From contig CACMHR010000003.1 in assembly GCA_902613655.1 (NCBI GenBank), positions 1 to 64,000 on the forward strand: a stretch of DNA of 64,000 bases, given 5' to 3'. The notes below the pieces were generated by a model that did no database searches, was not told the origin of the DNA, and worked only from the letters and a program-made list of their open reading frames with translations. How positions within the stretch are numbered: position 1 is the first letter of the stretch; each line of letters begins with the position of its first letter. This document shows, piece after piece, positions 26,149 to 36,642 of this stretch. This DNA is from Anoxypelagibacter sp902613655 (GTDB taxonomy: Bacteria > Pseudomonadota > Alphaproteobacteria > Pelagibacterales > Pelagibacteraceae). The translations under genes and the position numbers were made by a program.

Positions 26149-27881
26149 TTAAAAAAAATATTAATACAAATCAAAAGAGCTTTTTCTTTGAAGATAATAG
26201 CAATAAGTTATTGCAACAGACAAATAAAAGCAAACTTATGATAACCGAAGACAGGGTTTATTTACTTTTTTTTGTATTTTTTTGTTTAATATCAATTTTC
26301 ACTATTAAAATTCTTTTATTGTCTCTAAGTAAAATTGATTATGAAAAAAATTTGATATATTTAAATTCAAAATTCAAAATTTTTAGAAATGATATAGTAG
26401 ATATAAATGGTATTCCTCTTGCTAGAAATACCGAGGTTTTTCATGCAGCAATCAAACCAAATCTAATAAAAAATAAAAAAAACTTTTTATTAAAAATACA
26501 ATTACTTTATCCGAATAAAAATATAAAAAAATTAAATCAAAACCTAAAACAAAACAAATATTTCTATTTTAAAAAAAATATTACAAAGGAAGAACAGTTT
26601 AAATTATGGTCTTTGGGAGAAAAAGGCATACTTTTTGAGAAAACACAGACAAGAATATATCCTCATAAAAACTTATTCAGTCATGTAATTGGTCAAGTTG
26701 ATGAAGATCATAATGGAATCTCTGGAATTGAAAAATCTTTTAATGATCATCTAAAATTCAATAAAAAATCATTAGTAACCACTTTAGATGCAAATATTCA
26801 ATTTTTGATAAGAGAAGAACTTATGAATTTCCAAAAAATTTTTAATAGTATTGGAAGTGCATCTATATTAATGGATGTTAATAATGGTGATGTTCTTTCG
26901 TTGGTGTCACTTCCAGATTTTGACATAAACAAAAGACAAACTATTGATGATTTAAATTATATTAATAGAGCCACAAAAGGTGTTTATGAGCTTGGATCTG
27001 TTTTTAAAACTTTTACTTTAGCTGGGGGTTTAAACGAGGGTGTAATAGAAACTGACTCCGAATTTAATGATTTGCCAAAAAAAATTACTTGTGCAGGAAA
27101 GTCTATTGGAGAGTACGATAACGAAATTCCTAATAATCTTACCGCTGAGGAAATTTTAATTAGGTCAGGTAATATTGGTTCAGTCCGGATTGCTCAAAAA
27201 ATTGGTGAGATTAAAATGAGAAATTTTTTAGAAGAAATTGGTATAATAAATAAAATTAAATTTGATATAGAAGAAGTAGGACAGCCTTTACCTACAAAAT
27301 GGGGAAAATGTAAGCTTGCAACAGCATCTTTTGGGCATGGAATAACAACTACATTACTACAACTTGCAAAAGGCTATTCTATAATATCAAACGGCGGTTA
27401 TGATATTCAGCCAACCTTAATAAAAAAAGTGGATCAAACAATTAATCAAAAAAATAAAATTTTAAAAAATGGAATATCAAATAAAATCAATTCTATTTTA
27501 AGAAAAATTGTAACTCAAAAGGAGGGGACAGCCAATTTTGCTAACATTTATGGTTATGAAGTGGGAGGAAAAACTGGTACTGCCCAAAAGATTATAAATG
27601 GCACTTATTCCAAAAAAAAAATAAATACTTTTGTTGCTGTATTTCCAACGTCAAAACCAAAATATATTCTTATAGTGCTATTAGACGAGCCAAAACCAAA
27701 TAAAGACTATATTTATCATTACAAAGACGGGAGTGGATGGAAACTCAAAGGTACGCCATATAATACAGCTGGATGGACATCAGTAGAGGTAGCCGGCAAA
27801 ATAATAGAAAAAATTGGACCTATTTTAGCCATAAATAAAATTGATTTTTACGGCAAACATGTTGTTAAAAAAACTAATTAA
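26145..27881 (+). CDS. ftsI: Septal peptidoglycan transpeptidase PBP3/FtsI
   Basis: Class B penicillin-binding protein. One N-terminal membrane helix (residues about 35-60), dimerisation/pedestal domain (from NDIVDINGIPLARN), and transpeptidase motifs SxxK (ELGSVFKTF), SxN (SGN) and KTG (GGKTGTAQK). 578 residues. It crosslinks septal peptidoglycan together with FtsW, which is in the same cluster. The 3' end overlaps the murEF start by 23 bp. The N terminus has a hydrophilic 30-residue tail before the membrane helix. Confidence 0.96.
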   Translation: MIKKNINTNQKSFFFEDNSNKLLQQTNKSKLMITEDRVYLLFFVFFCLISIFTIKILLLSLSKIDYEKNLIYLNSKFKIFRNDIVDINGIPLARNTEVFHAAIKPNLIKNKKNFLLKIQLLYPNKNIKKLNQNLKQNKYFYFKKNITKEEQFKLWSLGEKGILFEKTQTRIYPHKNLFSHVIGQVDEDHNGISGIEKSFNDHLKFNKKSLVTTLDANIQFLIREELMNFQKIFNSIGSASILMDVNNGDVLSLVSLPDFDINKRQTIDDLNYINRATKGVYELGSVFKTFTLAGGLNEGVIETDSEFNDLPKKITCAGKSIGEYDNEIPNNLTAEEILIRSGNIGSVRIAQKIGEIKMRNFLEEIGIINKIKFDIEEVGQPLPTKWGKCKLATASFGHGITTTLLQLAKGYSIISNGGYDIQPTLIKKVDQTINQKNKILKNGISNKINSILRKIVTQKEGTANFANIYGYEVGGKTGTAQKIINGTYSKKKINTFVAVFPTSKPKYILIVLLDEPKPNKDYIYHYKDGSGWKLKGTPYNTAGWTSVEVAGKIIEKIGPILAINKIDFYGKHVVKKTN

Positions 27882-30690
27882 AAATTTAAGTCCAGAAATT
27901 GGCGCGACTCAAATTAATGGTATTTGCTTTGACAGCAGGAAGGCCAAAAAGGGAGATTTATTTATTGCTATTAAAGGTGAAAAACATAATGGTAATAAAT
28001 TTGTATCCCAGGCTGTTACTAAAGGCGTCAAAGTAGTAATACATTCCGAAAAAATAAAAAAAAACACAAAAACTAAATTTATAAAGTTCGCGGATACTAG
28101 AGATATATTAGCTAAAATAAGTTCAAAGTTTTTTAAAAATAAGCCTAAAAATATAATTGCAGTCACCGGAACAAATGGGAAAACATCAATATCAGATTTT
28201 TTTTACCAGATTTTTAAATTACAAAATCTTAAATCAGGTTTCATAGGAACACTTGGTTGTAGAAAAGATAAATTATTAAAAAAGAGAAACCTAACTTCTT
28301 TAGACTCATTAACATTGAACAAAGACCTAAATGAAATGAGCAGAATTAAAATAAATAATGTCATTATTGAAGCATCTAGTCATGGTCTTAAACAAAAAAG
28401 ATTAAATTTTTTAAAAATAAAAGCAGGTATTTTTACAAATTTAAGTCATGACCATTTGGACTATCACAAAAATATGAAAAATTATTTTGAATCTAAGTTG
28501 CTTCTTTTTAAAGATATTTTAAAAAAAAGAGGCACAGTAATAACAGACACTGATATTAAGCAATTTAAAGAAATAAAAAAAATTCAAAAAAAAAGGAAAC
28601 TTAAAATGCTCAATATAGGGTCAAAGAGCAATACATTTGATATTTTAGATCATAAGATATTTGAAAATTTTCAATATCTTAAAATTAAATACAAAAATAA
28701 AATATACAAACTAAGGATAAATCTTTATGGCTCAATTCAAATTAAGAATCTATTTATGGCAATTTTAGCTTCAAAAGTTTGTGGTCTTAAAGTTGAAAAT
28801 ATATTAAATAAAATCGATAGAATCGAAAGTGTTGAGGGAAGACTACAATTAAAAAGAATATTGACAAATAATTCAAAAATATTTTTAGATTATGCTCATA
28901 CCCCGGAAGCTTTAGAAAAAGCAATATTATCTTTGAGGGAACACTTTAATAAAAAAATATCTGTTATTTTTGGATGTGGCGGCGAAAGAGACAAAAGCAA
29001 AAGGAAACTAATGGGAAAAATTGCAAGTAGATATTGTGATAAAATTTATATTACGGATGATAATCCAAGAAATGAAAATGCAAAAAAAATTAGAAAGGAT
29101 ATTATTAAAGGAATCAATCATTCTTTTGTAAGAGAAATTGGAAATAGAAAAAAAGCAATTATTTATGCCTTAAAAAATTCTGATCCTTATGAAATAATTT
29201 TAGTTGCAGGAAAAGGACATGAAACATATCAAGAATTAGGAAATAAAAAAATTATTTTAAACGATAAAAATATTATTAAAAATTTTAAAAACAAAAAAAA
29301 TCCATCGAATACAAAAAATAATTTAAAATATAACGGTGTTATTATAAAAAAAATACTCAAAGCAAAAAAAAATTACAATTTTAATGGTGTATCAATTGAT
29401 TCTAAAACTACTAAGAAAAATAATTTATTTATAGCTATTAAAGGGAAAAGAAATGATGGGCATAATTTTTTAAAACAAGCAGTTTATAACGGGGCTAAAT
29501 ATTGCATAGTTAATAGAGTTAATCAAAATAAATCAAAATTTATTTACACAAAAAACACAATTAAATTTCTCAATAAACTGGCAAAAGAAAAAAGAAATTT
29601 ATCTTCTGCAAAGTTTATTGCTGTTACTGGAAGTACTGGAAAAACTACTGTAAAAACAATGCTCGGAAATCTATTAAATGAGTATTCGAAAACTTATTTT
29701 TCACCAAGGTCATTTAATAATCAGCTTGGAGTTCCCTTAAGTATTTCTAATATGAACCCAGATCATAAATTTGGAGTATTCGAAGTTGGCATGAGTAGAT
29801 TTAATGAAATTAATAAACTTTCAGCCTTAGTAAAACCTCATTTGGGAATAATAACAAATATATCAGAGGCACACTTGGAAAATTTCAAAAATATTTATGA
29901 TATTGCTAAAGCAAAAAGTGAAATTATTTATAATATACAAAAAGGAGGAACAGTTATTTTAAATCAAGACGATAAATTTTTTACGTTTTTAAAAAAAATA
30001 GCCGATAAAAATAATATTAAGGTTATATCATTTGGTTATTCAAAAAAATCCCACATTAGATTTAATAATTTGTTAGAAAAAAGAGGATTTTTCTTACTTA
30101 CACTTTTTGTAAATAAAAAAAAAATTTTCGTAAAAATAAATAATAGAAACAAAAATTATATTATGAATATTTTATCGTGTATTTCAATTATAAATGAATT
30201 GAATTTACCTTTTAATAAAATTAGAGATTTTTTTAAAAATAGAATACTCTTAAAAGGAAGAGGTAAAATTAGTAAAATTAATAAATTTAACAAAAAATTC
30301 TTTTTAATCGATGAGAGTTATAATGCAAACCCTTTATCTGTTAAATCAGCAATTCAGAACTTTTCAAACATAAAAAAAGGGGGAAAAAGAAAATACTTTC
30401 TTTTTGGGGATATGTTGGAACTAGGTAAGAATTCTCATATTTACCATAAAAAAATCTCTAAATTTATAAATAATAGTGATATTGATAAAACTTATGTCTA
30501 TGGAAGTAATGCTTCTGAAACATACAAAAGTTTAAATAAACATAAACAAGGTGAGATAATAAAAGATCTAAAATTGTTTAAAAACAAGATATTTAATGTT
30601 TTAAGAGACGGAGATTATTTGATGATAAAAGGTTCTAACGCTACAAGACTTCATGAGGTAACTAAAGAATTTATAGGAGGCAGCAATTAA
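27859..30690 (+). CDS. murEF: Fused MurE-MurF: UDP-MurNAc-tripeptide synthetase / D-Ala-D-Ala ligase
   Basis: One open frame of 943 residues holds two complete Mur ligases. The MurE part (about 1-480) has the substrate motif CFDSRKAKKGDLFIAIKG, P-loop TGTNGKTS and DNPR in ITDDNPRNE, the motif typical of meso-diaminopimelate-adding MurE. After a lysine/asparagine-rich linker (about residues 475-490) the MurF part repeats the plan: VSIDSKTTKKNNLFIAIKG, TGSTGKTTVK, FEVGMSRFNEI and DESYNANPLSVK. They add m-DAP and then D-Ala-D-Ala to the cytoplasmic UDP-MurNAc peptide. I start at ATG 27859 (MLLKKLIKNL); the frame also opens at TTG 27841 inside ftsI. Confidence 0.93.
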   Translation: MLLKKLIKNLSPEIGATQINGICFDSRKAKKGDLFIAIKGEKHNGNKFVSQAVTKGVKVVIHSEKIKKNTKTKFIKFADTRDILAKISSKFFKNKPKNIIAVTGTNGKTSISDFFYQIFKLQNLKSGFIGTLGCRKDKLLKKRNLTSLDSLTLNKDLNEMSRIKINNVIIEASSHGLKQKRLNFLKIKAGIFTNLSHDHLDYHKNMKNYFESKLLLFKDILKKRGTVITDTDIKQFKEIKKIQKKRKLKMLNIGSKSNTFDILDHKIFENFQYLKIKYKNKIYKLRINLYGSIQIKNLFMAILASKVCGLKVENILNKIDRIESVEGRLQLKRILTNNSKIFLDYAHTPEALEKAILSLREHFNKKISVIFGCGGERDKSKRKLMGKIASRYCDKIYITDDNPRNENAKKIRKDIIKGINHSFVREIGNRKKAIIYALKNSDPYEIILVAGKGHETYQELGNKKIILNDKNIIKNFKNKKNPSNTKNNLKYNGVIIKKILKAKKNYNFNGVSIDSKTTKKNNLFIAIKGKRNDGHNFLKQAVYNGAKYCIVNRVNQNKSKFIYTKNTIKFLNKLAKEKRNLSSAKFIAVTGSTGKTTVKTMLGNLLNEYSKTYFSPRSFNNQLGVPLSISNMNPDHKFGVFEVGMSRFNEINKLSALVKPHLGIITNISEAHLENFKNIYDIAKAKSEIIYNIQKGGTVILNQDDKFFTFLKKIADKNNIKVISFGYSKKSHIRFNNLLEKRGFFLLTLFVNKKKIFVKINNRNKNYIMNILSCISIINELNLPFNKIRDFFKNRILLKGRGKISKINKFNKKFFLIDESYNANPLSVKSAIQNFSNIKKGGKRKYFLFGDMLELGKNSHIYHKKISKFINNSDIDKTYVYGSNASETYKSLNKHKQGEIIKDLKLFKNKIFNVLRDGDYLMIKGSNATRLHEVTKEFIGGSN

Positions 30691-31776
30691 ATGCTTTACA
30701 GTTTTTTAACTTCATTGGTTGATACTTTTAGTTTTTTAAATGTATTTAAATACATTACTTTTAGAATCGGTTTGTCTGTTGTTACGTCTTTGACCATAAT
30801 CTTTTTGATTGGCACACCACTAATTAAATATTTTGCAAAAAAGCAAATTACCGGACCAATTAGACAAGATGGTCCTATTGATCATATAATTAAAAAAAGT
30901 GGAACCCCAACAATGGGGGGATTGATGATCCTAATAGGTATTATAGTAAGTACTATTTTATGGGCAGATTTAACAAATATTTACATTTGGATAGTACTGT
31001 TTGTGTGCACTAGCCTTGGTTTATTAGGTTTTTTAGATGATTATTTAAAAATTAAATTTAAAAATTCATCAGGTGTGAATGCAAAATTAAAATTTTTTGG
31101 TCAGTTTATTATTTCTTTAATTAGTATTTTATTACTTATCTACTTTACTAACCACGAAACTATATCGAACCTATATTTTCCTTTTTTTAAAAATCTCGTA
31201 CTACATATGGGTTTATTTTTTATACCTTTTGGTATTTTTGTTATCATTGGTTCCTCTAATGCAGTAAATTTAACAGATGGATTAGACGGTTTAGCAACTG
31301 TTCCAGTTATGTTGGTTGCTCTATCATTTTCTTTAATTTGTTATTTGGTTGGAAATACAATATTTGCAAACTATCTTCAAATTCAATACATACCCAACGT
31401 TGGAGAGCTATCAATATTTTGTGGTTCAATCGTTGGATCTTGCCTAGGTTTTCTATGGTATAACGCACCGCCAGCAAAAATATTTATGGGTGATACCGGA
31501 TCATTATCACTGGGTGGATCAATCGCTGCAGTTGCAATAATTGTAAAACATGAAATTGTTTTAGCAATTATTGGAGGACTATTTGTTTTAGAAACAGTTT
31601 CTGTAATCATTCAAGTAATATCATTCAAGTTGACTGGAAAAAGAGTATTTATGATGGCTCCAATACATCATCATTTTGAAAAAAAAGGTTGGGCTGAGTC
31701 TACCGTGGTTATTAGGTTTTGGATTATTGCCATCATTTTAGCTTTAGTGGGTCTGGCCACATTAAAATTAAGATAA
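30691..31776 (+). CDS. mraY: Phospho-MurNAc-pentapeptide transferase
   Basis: Integral membrane enzyme that transfers phospho-MurNAc-pentapeptide to undecaprenyl phosphate, forming lipid I. About ten hydrophobic segments; family motifs GTPTMGGLMILIG, the Asp pair in FLDDYLKI, NLTDGLDGLA, the FMGDTGSLSLGG block and the C-terminal APIHHHFEKKGWAES. 361 residues, normal. It starts at the base after the murEF stop. Confidence 0.98.
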   Translation: MLYSFLTSLVDTFSFLNVFKYITFRIGLSVVTSLTIIFLIGTPLIKYFAKKQITGPIRQDGPIDHIIKKSGTPTMGGLMILIGIIVSTILWADLTNIYIWIVLFVCTSLGLLGFLDDYLKIKFKNSSGVNAKLKFFGQFIISLISILLLIYFTNHETISNLYFPFFKNLVLHMGLFFIPFGIFVIIGSSNAVNLTDGLDGLATVPVMLVALSFSLICYLVGNTIFANYLQIQYIPNVGELSIFCGSIVGSCLGFLWYNAPPAKIFMGDTGSLSLGGSIAAVAIIVKHEIVLAIIGGLFVLETVSVIIQVISFKLTGKRVFMMAPIHHHFEKKGWAESTVVIRFWIIAIILALVGLATLKLR

Positions 31777-31779
31777 TAA

Positions 31780-33063
31780 ATGAAAACATTAATCTCGAAC
31801 CCCTCATCATTGAATTTTTGCATCTATGGTCTTGGATCAACAGGAGAATCCGTAGTGAAATATTTAAAAAGAAAAAATTTTCAAAACGTAAAAGTTTGGG
31901 ATGACAAAATAAAACCAAAAAGTAAAAAAAAAAGTTTTTCAAAATATTTGGACTTTTCTGATTATATAATTTTAAGTCCTGGTATAAGCTTAAATAATGC
32001 AAAGCTTAAGAGTAAACTTATTAAAAATAAAAAAAAAATTATAACAGATATAGATCTTTTCTATCTTTTTAATCGAAATATAAAATCAATTGTTATCACT
32101 GGAACAAACGGAAAGTCTACAACATGTAAAATACTTGAACATGTATTAAAACAAAATAAAATTAATGTTAAATTAGGAGGGAACATTGGAAAACCTATTT
32201 TAGATATAAATTTAAACAGCAATCCAATTGTAATAATCGAAGCTTCTTCTTTTCAATTAGCATATTCAAAATTTATAAAACCAGATTTTGCAGCAATTCT
32301 AAATATAACAAAAGATCATTTAGACTGGCATGGTTCTATGAAGAATTATGTTGATTCAAAGTTTAAAATTTTTTCAAATCAAAATAATAATGATTTTGCG
32401 TATCTTAATAATAAAGTCTTAATAAAAAAATTTAAAAAGAATAAATTCCCAAGCAAACTAAAATATATAAATAAAAGTAAATATAAAAAGTTACAAAATA
32501 AAATAAATAACAGTTATCTTAGATCAGACGTTAATATTGAAAATCTAAGTTATATTTTTGAATTATCCAAAAAACTCAAAATAAAAGAAAATAATATTAT
32601 AAATACTTTAAAAAATTTTAAAGGTTTAGAACATAGACATGAAATTTTCTATAAAAAAAATAATAAAATATTTATCAACGACTCAAAAGCAACTAGTTTT
32701 GATGCAACAAAATCAGCACTTAAAAGCAACAAAAATATTTTTTGGATTGTTGGTGGTTTACCTAAAATTGGAGACAAATTTAAAATAAATGGACTAAAAA
32801 AAAATATTATAAAAGCATATGTTATTGGTAATTATTTAAAATATTTTCAAAAAACTTTTACTAATCGTATTGATTTTGAATTAAGTAAAAATATGAAAAA
32901 TGCAATAAGTTCGGTATTTAAAGATATTAGAAAATTAAATCAAAAAAAAATTACGATTCTGTTAAGCCCCGGATGCGCTTCATATGATCAATATAAAAAT
33001 TTTGAGCAGAGAGGAAATAATTTTAAAAATCTAGTAAAACAATATGCAAAAAAATATTTTTAA
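31780..33063 (+). CDS. murD: UDP-MurNAc-L-Ala:D-Glu ligase
   Basis: Adds D-glutamate to UDP-MurNAc-L-Ala. N-terminal Rossmann-like domain (CIYGLGSTGESVVKYL), P-loop ITGTNGKSTTCK at about residues 107-118, 'ASSFQLAYSKFIKPDFAAILNITKDHLDWHGSM' type motifs, and the C-terminal domain with LEHRHEIF, INDSKATSFDA and WIVGG. 427 residues. A 3-bp gap follows mraY; the end overlaps the chosen ftsW start by 20 bp. Confidence 0.96.
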   Translation: MKTLISNPSSLNFCIYGLGSTGESVVKYLKRKNFQNVKVWDDKIKPKSKKKSFSKYLDFSDYIILSPGISLNNAKLKSKLIKNKKKIITDIDLFYLFNRNIKSIVITGTNGKSTTCKILEHVLKQNKINVKLGGNIGKPILDINLNSNPIVIIEASSFQLAYSKFIKPDFAAILNITKDHLDWHGSMKNYVDSKFKIFSNQNNNDFAYLNNKVLIKKFKKNKFPSKLKYINKSKYKKLQNKINNSYLRSDVNIENLSYIFELSKKLKIKENNIINTLKNFKGLEHRHEIFYKKNNKIFINDSKATSFDATKSALKSNKNIFWIVGGLPKIGDKFKINGLKKNIIKAYVIGNYLKYFQKTFTNRIDFELSKNMKNAISSVFKDIRKLNQKKITILLSPGCASYDQYKNFEQRGNNFKNLVKQYAKKYF

Positions 33064-34159
33064 TACAAAAAATTATTGGAGAAATATTGATAAACAAATT
33101 CTATCATGTTTTCTCGTACTATTTATTCTTGGCGTTTTTATCTCCTTTTCATCTACCTCGTTTTTGGCAGATGAGAGGTTAAATAAAAGTTATTATTTTT
33201 TTTTTCAAAAACACCTTATATATGCTTGTGCTTCGTTTTTAGTAATGATTTTTATATCTACACTTAGCACAAATGTAATTAATAAAAGTTTGATACCAAT
33301 TTTTATATTTTTTTTATTATTATTATTATTAGTTCCTTTTTTTGGAACAGAGGTCAAAGGAGCTAAAAGATGGTTAAATTTATATATTTTTCGTTTTCAA
33401 CCTATAGAATTTGTTAAACCTTTTTTTATACTGATAGTTGCTCAAGTTATTTCGACAACTAAGGTCAAAAGTTTAAATTTTTCTCATATTATTTCTTTTC
33501 TTTTCTTGTCTTTAATTACTTTACTTCTTTTAATTCAACCCGATGTAGGACAAACTATTTTGCTAATTGCCTCATGGTCATCATTAATCTTTGTTTCAGG
33601 GTTCAGTATAATTTTTCTTATTTTAATATTTTTAATTCTTATTGTTCTGTTTTTTCTTCTTCTTTATACGGCTCCAGAACGGTTTAGTTATGTTATTTCT
33701 AGAATTACGTCTTTTATGGACCCAGAAAAGTCTGGTTGGTCTCAATCACAAAAAGCTATTGAAGCAATTAAGCAGGGAGGTTTTAAGGGCCAAGGTATGG
33801 GAGAAGGGATTTTAAAGGAGAGTGTTCCAGAAGCACATACAGATTATATTATTGCAGTTATTAGTGAAGAATTTGGATCAGTAATTTCAATTTTAATTAT
33901 TATGATTTTTTTATTTATAGCATTTAGAATAATTAAAAAAGTTATTAACCTCTCAAATAATTATTACAAACTTGCTCTTTGTGGTTTAACTTCTTTAATA
34001 ATTTTTCAAACCTTCATTCACATTGGTGTTAATGCAAACTTATTGCCATCTACTGGTATGACGCTACCATTTTTGAGTTACGGTGGATCATCATTGTTAT
34101 CTACTGGAATAATTGCTGGAATTATACTCAATTACACCTCACTAACTGAAAAAAATTAA
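33044..34159 (+). CDS. ftsW: Septal peptidoglycan glycosyltransferase FtsW
   Basis: SEDS-family membrane protein that polymerises lipid II at the septum with FtsI. Around ten hydrophobic segments; SEDS motifs KGAKRWLNLYIFRFQPIE, 'GQGMGEGILKESVPEAHTDYIIAVISEEFG' region, and the C-terminal 'LLPSTGMTLPFLSYGGSS'. 371 residues. It overlaps murD by 20 bp and murG by 1 bp. The long T-rich hydrophobic stretches make internal start choice unimportant for function but the ATG at 33044 gives a normal cytoplasmic N terminus. Confidence 0.96.
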   Translation: MQKNIFNTKNYWRNIDKQILSCFLVLFILGVFISFSSTSFLADERLNKSYYFFFQKHLIYACASFLVMIFISTLSTNVINKSLIPIFIFFLLLLLLVPFFGTEVKGAKRWLNLYIFRFQPIEFVKPFFILIVAQVISTTKVKSLNFSHIISFLFLSLITLLLLIQPDVGQTILLIASWSSLIFVSGFSIIFLILIFLILIVLFFLLLYTAPERFSYVISRITSFMDPEKSGWSQSQKAIEAIKQGGFKGQGMGEGILKESVPEAHTDYIIAVISEEFGSVISILIIMIFLFIAFRIIKKVINLSNNYYKLALCGLTSLIIFQTFIHIGVNANLLPSTGMTLPFLSYGGSSLLSTGIIAGIILNYTSLTEKN

Positions 34160-35250
34160 TGAATAATAAAACAAAAAAAATTCTTATAGCTACAGGGGGC
34201 ACTGGCGGACATATTTTTCCATCATTAAGTTTGGCTACGTTTCTAAGCAACAAATATAATTTGCAAATAGTTTCTGACAGAAGAGGGCATAAATTTTTAC
34301 CAGAAAATATCAATACAAAAATAAAAATAATTGATAGCGGGACAATTTTTAAAAAGAATATTTTGTTAGCATTTTTGGGAATTTTAAAAATAATATCTGC
34401 TTTTATAATTTCAATTTACTATTTAATCTTTTCAAGACCCAAATTAATAATTGGCATGGGTGGTTATTCTTCATTTCCAATCTGTGTTGCTGGTTTCATT
34501 TTAAGAATTCCAATAATTATTTACGAAAATAATTTGATTTTAGGAAAAGCAAATAAATTTTTGTTACCAATAGTAAAAAAAATAATGCTATCTACAGATA
34601 AAGTGAAAGGTATAGGACCAAAATATGAAAATAAAATATTTGTAAGCGGATATATTTTGAAAGAAAGTATTTTAAACTCTATAAATTTTAAAAAACAACC
34701 AGCTCCTAAAGACGAACTATCATTATTAATCATGGGTGGTAGCCAGTCTGCAAAAATATTTGGGGAGATATTGCCTTTGGAAATTACAAAATGTTTCAAA
34801 AAAGGTGTAAAGTTTAAAATTTATCAACAGTGTCTTGAAGATCAAATACCTGAAATAGAAAAATTATATAAACAATCTAACATTAATTTTCAATTGTTTT
34901 CTTTTTCTAAAAACATGCTTGAATATTATAAAAAATCCGATGTAGCAATTACTAGATCGGGCGCTTCATCATTAGCAGAGTTAACAAACCTAAGAATTCC
35001 ATTTATTGCAATTCCTTTACCCTCCTCAGCTGATAATCACCAATTTATAAATGCAAAATATTTTGAAAAAAAAGGATATTGTTTTTTATTAGAAGAAAAA
35101 TTTATTTCTGATAAATTAAATAAAATTCTTATAGATCTATATAATAATGAAAAAAAATTACAGTCTATTAAAGATAAAATGACAGAACATTCAGATAAAA
35201 ATATATTTATGAAAATTGAAAAATTAATTAAAAGGATTTTAAATGAATAA
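34159..35250 (+). CDS. murG: Lipid II synthase (GlcNAc transferase) MurG
   Basis: GT-B glycosyltransferase that adds GlcNAc to lipid I at the inner face of the membrane. N-terminal glycine loop ATGGTGGHIFPSL, 'IIGMGGYSSFPICVAG', 'YENNLILGKANKFL', second glycine-rich loop LLIMGGSQSAKIF, and the UDP-GlcNAc site RSGASSLAELTNLRIPFIAIPLP with DNHQ following. 363 residues. The start overlaps the ftsW stop by one base and the end overlaps murC by 8 bp. Confidence 0.97.
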   Translation: MNNKTKKILIATGGTGGHIFPSLSLATFLSNKYNLQIVSDRRGHKFLPENINTKIKIIDSGTIFKKNILLAFLGILKIISAFIISIYYLIFSRPKLIIGMGGYSSFPICVAGFILRIPIIIYENNLILGKANKFLLPIVKKIMLSTDKVKGIGPKYENKIFVSGYILKESILNSINFKKQPAPKDELSLLIMGGSQSAKIFGEILPLEITKCFKKGVKFKIYQQCLEDQIPEIEKLYKQSNINFQLFSFSKNMLEYYKKSDVAITRSGASSLAELTNLRIPFIAIPLPSSADNHQFINAKYFEKKGYCFLLEEKFISDKLNKILIDLYNNEKKLQSIKDKMTEHSDKNIFMKIEKLIKRILNE

Positions 35251-36634
35251 AATCAAAATAAATTTAAATCAAAAAATTCACTTTATAGGAATAGGTGGAA
35301 TTGGAATGAGCGGTCTTGCTCAAATTATGAAAAATATGGGTTTTAAAGTTCAGGGAAGTGATATGATAAATAGTAAAAATGTAGAAAGATGTAGAAAAAT
35401 TGGGATTAAAATATTTAGATCACATAAAAAAGAAAATATAGATCACTCTTCGATAGTTATAAAATCTTCAGCTATAAAAAATAGCAACCCAGAAATAAAA
35501 GCAGCAATTGAAAAAAATATTACTATATTGAAAAGAGCAGAAATGTTGGCACATGTTGTGGCTTTAAAAACCAACATAGTGGTAACTGGTTCTCACGGCA
35601 AAACAACAACTACATCCTTAATTTCAAATATACTTTCACAAGCAAAATTTGATCCTACAATAATAAATGGGGGAATAATTAATTCTTTCAATGGAAATGC
35701 CAGACTTGGAAAAGGTAATTGGGCGGTATTAGAAGCGGACGAGTCAGACGGTAGCTTTTTAAATTTCCCAATAAATTATTCAGTTGTGACAAATATTGAT
35801 AGGGAGCACATGGACTTTTATAAAAATTTCAAAAACTTAAAAAATGCTTTCTTGAAATTTTTGAATAAAACACCATTAATTGGAAAATCTTTTATTTGTA
35901 TAGATGATTATGAAATTGAAAAATTAAGTAAAAAAATAAAAAATAAAAATTTTTATACTTATGGTTTTTCCAAAAAAGCTGATTTTCAAATTTTAAATCC
36001 CGTATACAACAAAGATTACTCAATATTTGACTTAAACGTATCTATTCCAGGTGAAAATAAGAAAACTATCAAAAAAATTAAATTAAACCTTATTGGTAGT
36101 CATAATATTCTAAATTCAGTAGGAGCAATTTCTCTCTGTCTACATATAGGAATTAAAATTAAAATAATAAAAAACTCACTAAAAAAATTTTCTGGAATTC
36201 AAAGAAGACTAACTAAACGTTTTACATTCAAAGAGAGAGAATTTTTTGATGATTATGCTCATCATCCAACTGAAATTAAATCAGTTTTAAAAAGTTTAAA
36301 ACTTACCTCATATGGTAGAAAGATTATATCTGTTTTTCAACCTCACAGATATTCTAGACTAAAATTTTTAAATAAAGATTTCTCATCCTCTTTTAAAAAT
36401 TCTGATCTAGTTGTTTTGTGTCCAGTATATGCTGCAGGTGAAAAAATTGACAAAAAATATAACCCAATGACTTTTGCCAAGTCCATTACTCAGTATTCAA
36501 ATACACAAGTTGTACTAATTAATAGCGAAAAAGATTTAAATAATTTCTTCAAAAAAAATTTGATTTCGAACGAAATAGTTATTTGTATGGGGGCTGGATC
36601 AATTTCTAAATGGTTAGGAGAAATAAGATTTTAA
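35243..36634 (+). CDS. murC: UDP-MurNAc:L-alanine ligase
   Basis: First amino-acid-adding enzyme of the pathway. N-terminal HFIGIGGIGMSGLAQIM, P-loop VVTGSHGKTTTTSLIS, 'EADESDGSF', 'VVTNIDREHMDFY' and the C-terminal FFDDYAHHPTEIKSVL. 463 residues, normal. Overlap of 8 bp with murG; 8-bp gap to murB. Confidence 0.98.
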   Translation: MNKIKINLNQKIHFIGIGGIGMSGLAQIMKNMGFKVQGSDMINSKNVERCRKIGIKIFRSHKKENIDHSSIVIKSSAIKNSNPEIKAAIEKNITILKRAEMLAHVVALKTNIVVTGSHGKTTTTSLISNILSQAKFDPTIINGGIINSFNGNARLGKGNWAVLEADESDGSFLNFPINYSVVTNIDREHMDFYKNFKNLKNAFLKFLNKTPLIGKSFICIDDYEIEKLSKKIKNKNFYTYGFSKKADFQILNPVYNKDYSIFDLNVSIPGENKKTIKKIKLNLIGSHNILNSVGAISLCLHIGIKIKIIKNSLKKFSGIQRRLTKRFTFKEREFFDDYAHHPTEIKSVLKSLKLTSYGRKIISVFQPHRYSRLKFLNKDFSSSFKNSDLVVLCPVYAAGEKIDKKYNPMTFAKSITQYSNTQVVLINSEKDLNNFFKKNLISNEIVICMGAGSISKWLGEIRF

Positions 36635-36642
36635 TTTAAAAT

